A stretch of DNA of 64,000 nucleotides from Rhynchopus sp. YZ270_cl-10. Lineage: Eukaryota > Euglenozoa > Diplonemea > Diplonemida > Diplonemidae. Location of the stretch: positions 310,001 through 374,000 of the forward strand of contig OZ037879.1 of the NCBI GenBank assembly GCA_964035575.1, in the 5' to 3' direction. The notes below the pieces were generated by a model. That model did no database searches and was not told the origin of the DNA. It saw nothing but the letters and a program-made list of their open reading frames with translations. Both the position numbers and the translations under genes were made by a program. Numbering within the stretch: position 1 is the stretch's first letter; the number at the start of each line of letters is the position of its first letter. This document shows positions 35,140 through 42,585 of this stretch, piece by piece.

Positions 35140-35685
35140 CTTGGGGACGCAAAACCCAGGAGGAAAAAATAAAAACAAAAAGGGGGATCAGAGTTGAGTC
35201 TGCCGAAGTGGCGTCTATAAAAAAGGAGTTTATAAGTTCTCAAAAGGAATCACACACACAGGGAATACAAAGTGTTCCTGGGGGTTTGGTGCGGTGAGTG
35301 TAGGGCAGGGGAAGGGGGCTCAGGGAGAGGTTCTAAAATGTAGTTTTAACCCTGTAGTTCCCAAGCTCATACGATTTTTTTTTCTTCATTTTTCGATTCG
35401 CTAAAGAGGAGGCGACGTCACCCACCTAGGTCCATCATCATGCCAAGGGATCTAGTCTTGGCATTCCGGAGCTGCTGCCCCTACGTTCCATCCTCAGGTA
35501 AACCGTCATAGAACTTCAGGAGGCACACTCGGTGTAATTTTCCCGGATGCAATTTAACGGAACAGGACGAATGTGTGCATGTGTGTTGCGATACAATATG
35601 TAGAGAGGCGGAGCAAAAAAGAAGGGGATAGGGGGGAAATCGTAACGATTAGCTGCAAGAAGAGTCTTTCAAAACACAAAAAGAA

Positions 35686-35710
35686 AATGAAGTTCACGTG
35701 CACACTCATT
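35686..35710 (+). ncRNA. Hairpin family H1, copy 5
   Basis: AATGA and AGT pair with ACAC and TCATT around the loop TCACGTGC. It shares AAAAAGAAAATGAAG context with 42555. Confidence 0.55.
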
Positions 35711-35814
35711 GAAGAGGTTTGCTTGTTTCTAGCTTTGATTTTCTTTGGGTACGTGCACAGTGAACAACCTACACAAAAAATACGAGCACGATAGATACAC
35801 AAAGCACCCGTTGT

Positions 35815-36069
35815 TGTAGTGCAACAAAAACACTGCAAACGAACAGTTTGTAAGATGGTGGGGTCCTCGAATCTCGCCCAACCGCCTGGTTGGTTCTTCG
35901 GTCCTTTTGTTCCTTTGATTCTCCTCAGACCTAACCATCTCTCTTCTGCTGTTGCGGTTTGTGACGCATTAATATGAGGGTTTTGCTAATTCAAAGAATT
36001 GCACCCTGCAATGGGTGGTAAGCAACAGAAACGATAAGCTCGCTAAAACAAAATAAAAACTAACCAAAC
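35815..36069. repeat. ~306-bp tandem repeat, copy 1 (split by element 2)
   Basis: TGCAACAAAAACACTGC through ACTAACCAAAC recurs at 41468-41724 in the same direction. Element 2 sits at the junction of the two copies. The sequence includes GATGGTGGGGTCC and CAACCGCCTGGTTGG. Confidence 0.85.
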
Positions 36070-36399
36070 TGGGGAGATCCGGGTGCCCGCAACAACAATA
36101 TTCACAAGCAATCACAAAAAAAAAATCCTATTCACAAAAAATCACAAACAATCACAAACAAAAAATCTTATTCACACAAAATCACAAAAAATAAATCCTA
36201 TTCGCAAAAAATCACAAACGATCACAAAAAATCACAAAAATCACAAAAAAATCACAAGCAATCACAAACAAGTAATTGCTATCAGAAAAAAAACGGGGTG
36301 TGCTGTGGTTATGGGGTGACCCACACTCCTGAACACTGGCCTGTAGAAATCATCTACACTCTGCTCTTCTGCAGGTATGCGAAAACACTGCCAGAACCA

Positions 36400-36520
36400 C
36401 TGGGGCGCCTGCACTTGAAACGTTCAAGAACGGGGGCTGTCATCCTCAGACCCCTCTTCGTCCAGCACCATTTGCTCGATGGATGGTCGGCGTGTTCCAG
36501 GTTACAGACAGAGGCAGTAC
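36400..36520 (-). pseudogene. Eroded coding piece, copy 1 (element 2)
   Basis: Minus-strand translation gives IEQMVLDEEGSEDDSP followed by a stop, and a nearby LEHA. A second piece at 37580-37830 has IEQMVLDEDNSP and LEHAEAAR. The acidic C-terminus could belong to the element's lost transposase. The family is not recognised. Confidence 0.35.
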
Positions 36521-37579
36521 GGAGCTAAGGTGTCGGCGGTCGCGGGTTGCCGTGGAGGCCTGCCCCCCGTGGAGGTCTTGGGATCTGGGAGTTTTGTGGA
36601 AGTAATCGGCTCAGAGTACCCTGCATTCCATGCACGACTCGAGCTCCTTGTGGTAGGATATTGGGGTCCCGGGAAGCACCCTTCGCCCCGAGGTCCCACC
36701 ACCCCAGACAGTTTGTAGGTCTAAAAGCACAACGTACTTGTCCAGGACCTGGCCGCTCTTGGGTTCTCTCGAAAAAAAGATACTAATCCCGTACGCCCGT
36801 GCACCGCAAAAATGTGCTATGGGGGGCGGTCCGCCGTCGGGCGTTTTCAACACACCTTCCTTCAACCCTTGTAGGATCAGTTCTCATTTTTTTTCTAGAA
36901 AACTTGAAATTACACATTTCAAGAGAACAAATTAAAAAGGGTCCTTATTTGCATTTTTGGGATCCGCCCGTGCAGTGGTGGGGTCAATCTCGAAAATTGG
37001 ACAATTTTTTGACCACTTAAATTTTGAGAAATATGAGCCCGGTTCCTTATACGTGGGGCCCATTTTTGGCCAAAATTTTCCTCAAAATCCGGGTTTGTAA
37101 TATTGACCCTTTACTCCCCCCCCACATCGATTTCAATACTATACCTTACTTCACCTACGGTTGCCCTTACAGGGGGGGTGAAGGAAGGTAAGTTGAAAAA
37201 AAATCCTATTCACAAACAATCACAAAAAAATCACAAAGGGAAGGCCCATTATTCCAATCCATGTTACAATGTTACTTGAAATGGGGTCCAAAACCCCCCC
37301 CCCCCCCCCCCCAACGAGCAAAAAAATTTTTGGGAATCACGGTTTCCCCCCTAAGTTACAGGGGGGGCCCTGTACAAAACCTAAGGGGGGGTCCGAAAAA
37401 ATTTTCCCACCCACAAAAAATCAAAAAAAAACAAGTAATTGCTATCGGAAAAAAAACCGGGTGTGCTGTGGAACTCCCCTCTGAAAAAAATATAATCTAC
37501 AACACGCCAGCATTCTGCTCTTCTGCAGGTATGCTAAAACGCTCTTCGTACGCTGGACCCACTGGGATGCCTGCATCTG

Positions 37580-37830
37580 AAACTTTTAAACAGTGGGGCT
37601 GTTATCTTCGTCCAGCACCATCTGCTCGATCGCGTTATTGGACGTAGTCTCGGCAGGCTCGATAACCATTCAATCGGGCGGCCTCGGCATGTTCCAGCTC
37701 GTAGTCGTCCACAGGCTCCCACGCACCGTCGTCGTCACCAGAGCAGTGCGGAAGGAACACATAATGCACAGACGACAACACGTCGTCGATCGCACCAGGC
37801 ATCGTCACATCAGCACCTCCAGAAAATCGC
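37580..37830 (-). pseudogene. Eroded coding piece, copy 2 (element 2)
   Basis: An open stretch contains MPGAIDDVLSSVHYVFLPHC and a later DDYELEHAEAARLNGYRAC, with IEQMVLDEDNSP nearby. Codon quality is better than the surroundings. It is homologous to 36400-36520 at its end. Probably transposon-derived. Confidence 0.4.
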
Positions 37831-38092
37831 CAGGATGCTATGGTGGTTTCGAAAATCGCGCGGAGTTATCCACAACACACCCCATTTTTTTTCTTAGCAA
37901 TTAGTTGTTCTTGTTATTATTGTTTTCCACACCTTCCTTCAACCCTTGTAGGATCAGTTCGTATTTTTTTCGCGAAAACATGAAATTACACATTTCAAGA
38001 GAACAAAAAATTAAAAAGGGTTCGCCACCTAAATGGGACGCCGTAAACCATAATTCCTCAGTGTCAGCCGCATCATTTCAATGAAACCAAAA

Positions 38093-38590
38093 AGTGGCTT
38101 ATTTGCATTTTTGGGCTCCGCCCGTGCAGCGGTGGGGTCATTTCGGAAAATTGGACAATTTTTTGGCCACTTAAATTTTGAGAAATATGAGCCCGGTTCC
38201 TTATACGTGGGGCCCATTTTTGGCCAAAAATTTTCTCAAAATCGACGAAATTAAAATTAGACCCCTTACCCCCCCCCAGAATCATTTCAATACACTACCT
38301 GTATTGGTTGCTGACGCGTGTATACAGGAAGGTTGGGAAAAAGTGGCTTATTTGCATTTTTGGGCTCCGCCCGTGCAGCGGTGGGGTCATTTCGGAAAAT
38401 TGGACAATTTTTTGGCCACTTAAATTTTGAGAAATATGAGCCCGGTTCCTTATACGTGGGGCCCATTTTTGGCCAAAAATTTTCTCAAAATCGACGAAAT
38501 TAAAATTAGACCCCTTACCCCCCCCCAGAATCATTTCAATACACTACCTGTATTGGTTGCTGACGCGTGTATACAGGAAGGTTGGGAAAA
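38093..38590. repeat. Exact 249-bp tandem duplication
   Basis: 38093-38341 and 38342-38590 read identical to me. A diverged third copy is at about 36946-37170. Each contains the ~130-bp module (CCGTGCAGCGGTGGGGTC ... GAAATATGAGCCCGG) found in several other elements. Confidence 0.9.
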
Positions 38591-38806
38591 TTTTTTTTTC
38601 CGATTCTCGGGAGACTGTGCGTGCTGTGATGGGGTCATTTTGCGCTGAGAAATGAGTTTTTTTGGCCTAAAATGCATGTGTCAGTTTTTAGGTGAAAATA
38701 CACCCAAAACTGACACATGCATTTTAGGCCAAAAAAACTCATTTCTCAGCGCAAAATGACCCCATCACAGCACACACAGTCTCCCGAGAATCGGAAAAAA
38801 AAATTT
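38591..38806. repeat. Near-perfect palindrome with ~100-bp arms
   Basis: GATTCTCGGGAGACTGTG through CATGTGTCAGTTTT is followed, after about ten bases, by its reverse complement. The only obvious difference is one base near GTG(C/T)GTGCTG. It would form a very stable hairpin and contains TGGGGTCA. Confidence 0.9.
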
Positions 38807-38917
38807 TTTTTTTCGATTTTTTGTGGGCAAAAATTGGTCAAAAAAAATTTCCGACCCCAATTTGTACCGTTGAAAAAAAAAAATATTCCATCCTAAGTAA
38901 CAAAATTCCCGCCCCCA

Positions 38918-38918
38918 G

Positions 38919-38949
<31 letters not shown>
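38918..38949. repeat. Poly-C tract
   Basis: About 31 consecutive C. A shorter C-run is at 37299-37312. Confidence 0.95.
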
Positions 38950-39201
38950 ATTGTTACATTGTAACATGGATTGGAATAATGGGCCTTCCCAAACAAAAAA
39001 TCTTATTCACAAAAAATCACAAGTAATCACAAAAAAAAAATCCTATTCACAAAAAATCACAAGTAATCACAAAAAAAAAATCCTTTTCACAAAAAATCAC
39101 AAAAAATCACAAAAAAATCAAAAAGAATCACATCCACTTTTTGTGATTTTTTGTGATTTTTTGTGATTGTTTGTGATTTTTTGTGAATAGGATTTTTTTT
39201 T

Positions 39202-41171
39202 GGGGTAAGGACATTCTGGTACCCCCAAGTTTGACTTTTGGACAATTCAGACCCACAAGGTTTTGATAAAGACAATTCAGACCCACAAGGTTTACGATAA
39301 AGACAGTTCAAACCCACAAGGTTTGCATTTTGGACAGTTCAACCCCACAAGGTTTGCACTTTGGACAGTTCAGACCTTGTGGGTCTGAACTGTCCAAAAT
39401 GCAAACCTTGTGGGTCTGAAGTGTCCAAAATTCAAACCTTGTGGTTCTGAACTGTCCAAAAGTCAAACCTTGTACGTGTTTTCTTCTTCTAAGGTGCTTG
39501 CTCTCCATACCTAGACCCTCGAATTTTTTTTCTTGACCCCATACATATGGGTGCATTTCGACGATTTGAGGCCATTCAAAGCAAAAGTTGGCACTTTTGA
39601 GCATCTGCGGGGGTCTAAAACACGGTTTTGCGTACACCACGCTGGATGATAGGGGTCACATGATAGGTCACATCATGTGGCCATATATCAAGTTACACCG
39701 CAAAAATCTACCAGACCCTGTCTTCGTGCACCTTTTTTCACCCACCCACACCCACACCTCCCCACCCATCCCTCACAGGATTACACCAAAATAATGAAAA
39801 TTGGGTTTCAAGTACCCTGTTTCTCTCAGAAGTCAGTCACTGCTATTGCCATTTAACCCAGGGAGCATGGCTAGTGCAAGAAATTCGACCTTTGGAAACT
39901 TTCCGGAAAGTCTGTCCTCTGCTCGCGGAGGACGAGGCACAATAAAATATTGCGTTCCCCCAGAAAACCAGTGCACATTTCACACTCCTTGTGGGTGGTC
40001 TTGTTGCCTTCTTGTCACAGTAATTTTGGCCCAGGCATGCTCTTGAGCATGACAATTTAGTGTGTATGGGGCAGGGTGTTGTTTTGTTCTGAATTCTCTA
40101 GTTATCATCTAAGTCAATCGCGGGTGGTGGTTTGTGTAGCGTGAGGCACTCTTTTTAACAAACTTCCTGCAGTTGATAATAACCTTATATAATAACCGGG
40201 GGGTGGTTTGCGGACGCTGCCATATGCACTGTTGTTATTTCTTCGGATTTAACAACGTACAGCGTAACATAGTGGATTCGCCTGGTCGACACAACCTTTG
40301 ATAGATATGGGATAACCAACCCCCTTCGACCCCTCGTGGGTTCACTGAACAAGCCCTAGTGGTAGTTAAACGCGATTGAACATTTAACTTCCTAGAGATG
40401 AAAGAACAAGACAACACTTCTGTACCCGCGCATCAAAATTGTGGAAAACTTTGCACCCCAAACACCCTCAACAACGCCTGCCAAAAGGCGCCCCTTGTTG
40501 CTGGGAGTTGGTTCTCATGTTTGATACCTGCACAGCAGGCATTCCTCTGAGTCCAACGCATGTTTGGCCTGTCTGCGGCGTTGTACGAAGACAGGGTCTG
40601 GTAGATTTTTGCGGTGTAACTTGATATATGGCCACATGATGTGACCTATCATGTGACCCCTATCATCCAGCGTGGTGTACGCAAAACCGTGTTTTAGACC
40701 CCCGCAGATGCTCAAAAGTGCCAACTTTTGCTTTGAATGGCCTCAAATCGTCGAAATGCACCCATATGTATGGGGTCAAGAAAAAAAATTCGAGGGTCTA
40801 GGTATGGAGAGCAAGCACCTTAGAAGAAGAAAACACGTACAAGGTTTGACTTTTGGACAGTTCAGAACCACAAGGTTTGTATTTTGGACACTTCAGACCA
40901 CAAGGTTTGAATTTTGGACACTTCAGACCCACAAGGTTTGCATTTTGGACAGTTCAGACCCACAAGGTCTGAACTGTCCAAAGTGCAAACCTTGTGGGGT
41001 TGAACTGTCCAAAATGCAAACCTTGTGGTTCTGAAGTGTCTTTATCGTAAACCTTGTGGGTTTGAACTGTCTTTATCGTAAACCTTGTGGGTCTGAATTG
41101 TCTTTATCGAAACCTTGTGGGTCTGAATTGTCCAAAAGTCAAACTTGGGGGTACCAGAATGTCCTTACCCC
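39202..41171. mobile_element. Element 7: foldback element nested in element 2
   Basis: GGGGTAAGGACATTCTGGTA at 39202 recurs inverted, ending 41171. The arms extend about 500-570 bp and are built from repeats like GACAGTTCAGACCCACAAGG, facing each other. Flanking T-runs on both sides obscure the target duplication. The centre is core copy B. It lies inside the AATCAC repeats of element 2. Confidence 0.7.
39835..40608. repeat. Shared ~750-bp core, copy B (in element 7)
   Basis: Same order and orientation as 711-1445. It has a ~40-base insertion near 40175-40215 and several small indels, and no open frame of note. Confidence 0.85.
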
Positions 41172-41419
41172 TTTTTTTTTTTGTGATTACTTGTGATTTT
41201 TTGTGAATAGGATTTTTTGTTTGTGATTTTTTGTGATTGTTTGTGAATAGGATTTTTTTTTTGTGATTGCTTGTGATTTTTTGTGATTTGTTGTGAATAG
41301 ATTTTTTTTTTTTTTGTGATTTTTTGTATTTATTTTGTGTGATTTTGTGTGATTTGTTGTGATTTGTTGTGATTTTTTGTGAATATTGTTGTTGCGGGCA
41401 CCCGGATCTCCCCACAAAC

Positions 41420-41724
41420 GAGACATAACAAATGTAGAAACAACGAGCGCCTGCCAAAACGCTCGCTTCGTGCAACAAAAACACTGCAAACGAACAGTTT
41501 GTGAGATGGTGGGGTCCTCGAATCTCGCCCAACCGCCTGGTTGGTTCTTCGGTCCTTTTGTTCCTTTGATTCTCCTCAGACCTAACCATCTCTCTTCTGC
41601 TGTTGCGGTTTGTGACGCATTCATATGAGGGTTTTGCTAATGCAAAGAATTGCACTCTGCAATGGGTGGTGAACGAAGCAACAGAAACGATAAGCTAACT
41701 AAAACAAATAAAAACTAACCAAAC
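41420..41724. repeat. ~306-bp tandem repeat, copy 2, with the empty target site
   Basis: It begins GAGACATAACAAATGTAGAA. The same bases start again at 41725, right after ACTAACCAAAC, which shows a former tandem array. The 41714-41733 junction is the undisturbed version of element 2's target. Confidence 0.85.
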
Positions 41725-42554
41725 GAGACATAACAAATGTAAAAACAACGTAGGTGATACAGCGCGCACTTTTTTCACGAAGCAGCGGGGAAAACACGCA
41801 AAATGCTTGAGAGACTCGTTACTCTTTGCTTGCTGCTCAAAAGACTATAAACGGGAGGGGGAAACACAAAGGTTGTTTGTTGTTCGCTTCCACACCACTT
41901 CTGATTCAGACTCGAGTCTTTTGGCTGCTCTGACAAGCGCCTGCCAAACAACGCTCGCTTCATGGGTGTGTACTTTTAATTTACATTTTTTCCTGATAGT
42001 CTACACAAGAGAGCAGAAACTCAAAAACACAAAAAGGAGTGGGCCGTGTTTCACAACCTCTCTCTCTTGGCGCCCCCTGCTGTACCGACAGTTGGGCCTC
42101 ACCCTTTCTCTTGGGGATTTACACGGACGGAGTTAGAGGCAGCACACCGTAACCCAAAGGGGGACTCCGCAGAACGACTGGCCTAACCACTGGCAATTTA
42201 TGCTCCGGGTGCGAGCACCCATCATAGCATAGGATCCAGCATTTATATACCCTGCCAGGGTGAACTTGCATAGAAGAGGGCAGGGGTTCAGCACTCTGAG
42301 GACAAGGGAAAGTCCCGCACACCCCAACAGAAAGGCAAAGGCCAGGCATTGGTGATAAAGGAGAGGCAGGGTTGCTGAATATCAAAGAGGCGCGTTTGTT
42401 TCCGAAGGCAACACGCCCCGCACACCCCTCCTCGCCTCCTGTTTTGTAATCTCTCAGGTAGGAGACATCGGTTCGAGCGGTCAACACCTTCATAGAGTTT
42501 CAGGAGGAACGTACCCTGGATGCAATTCAAGGTCCAGACCAGGACCAAAAAGAA
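41725..42554. other. Spacer with partial repeats
   Basis: No gene seen. It contains an echo of AGCGCCTGCCAAA...CGCTCGCTTC (41937-41962, also at 41444-41468) and the 42480-42535 segment related to 35497-35545. Frames on either strand look non-coding. Confidence 0.5.
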
Positions 42555-42579
42555 AATGAAGTTCACGTGCACACTCATT
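42555..42579 (+). ncRNA. Hairpin family H1, copy 6
   Basis: Identical in stem and loop to 35686-35710. It starts just past the stop of the minus-strand WD40 gene, with only 6 bases between, so it probably lies in that gene's 3' UTR in antisense orientation. Confidence 0.55.
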
Positions 42580-42585
42580 CAATTA

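Larger units (their letters stand above)
35140..36069. other. Spacer upstream of the giant gene, ending at element 2
   Basis: No gene seen. It contains an H1 hairpin (35686), a segment at 35497-35545 resembling 42480-42535 (CATAGA.TTCAGGAGG...GGATGCAATT), and copy 1 of a ~306-bp tandem repeat. Confidence 0.55.
36070..41414. mobile_element. Element 2: 5.3-kb nested TIR element with target duplication and empty site
   Basis: Perfect 38-bp TIRs begin TGGGGAGATCCGGGTGCCCG at 36070 and end at 41414. Direct repeats CAAAC (36065-36069 and 41415-41419) flank it. The uninterrupted site ACTAACCAAACGAGACATAA is present at 41714-41733, so the insertion is directly documented. Both termini continue into arrays of AATCACAAAAA-type units in opposite orientation (36100-36290 and 41170-41390). 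The interior holds two related eroded coding pieces, an exact 249-bp tandem duplication, a large palindrome, poly-C runs and nested element 7. No intact transposase is seen. Confidence 0.88.

Noticed and set aside
35140-35178. 13 extra N-terminal codons on the giant protein
   Set aside because: The first codon is TTG, not ATG; ATG 35139 leads directly into a signal peptide.
36083-41400. CRISPR array from the AATCAC repeats
   Set aside because: Units are ~10 bp without regular spacers, occur in inverted pairs at element ends, and the genome is eukaryotic.
42119-42493. 124-codon minus-strand frame downstream of the WD40 gene
   Set aside because: Composition does not look selected; no domain and no splice support.
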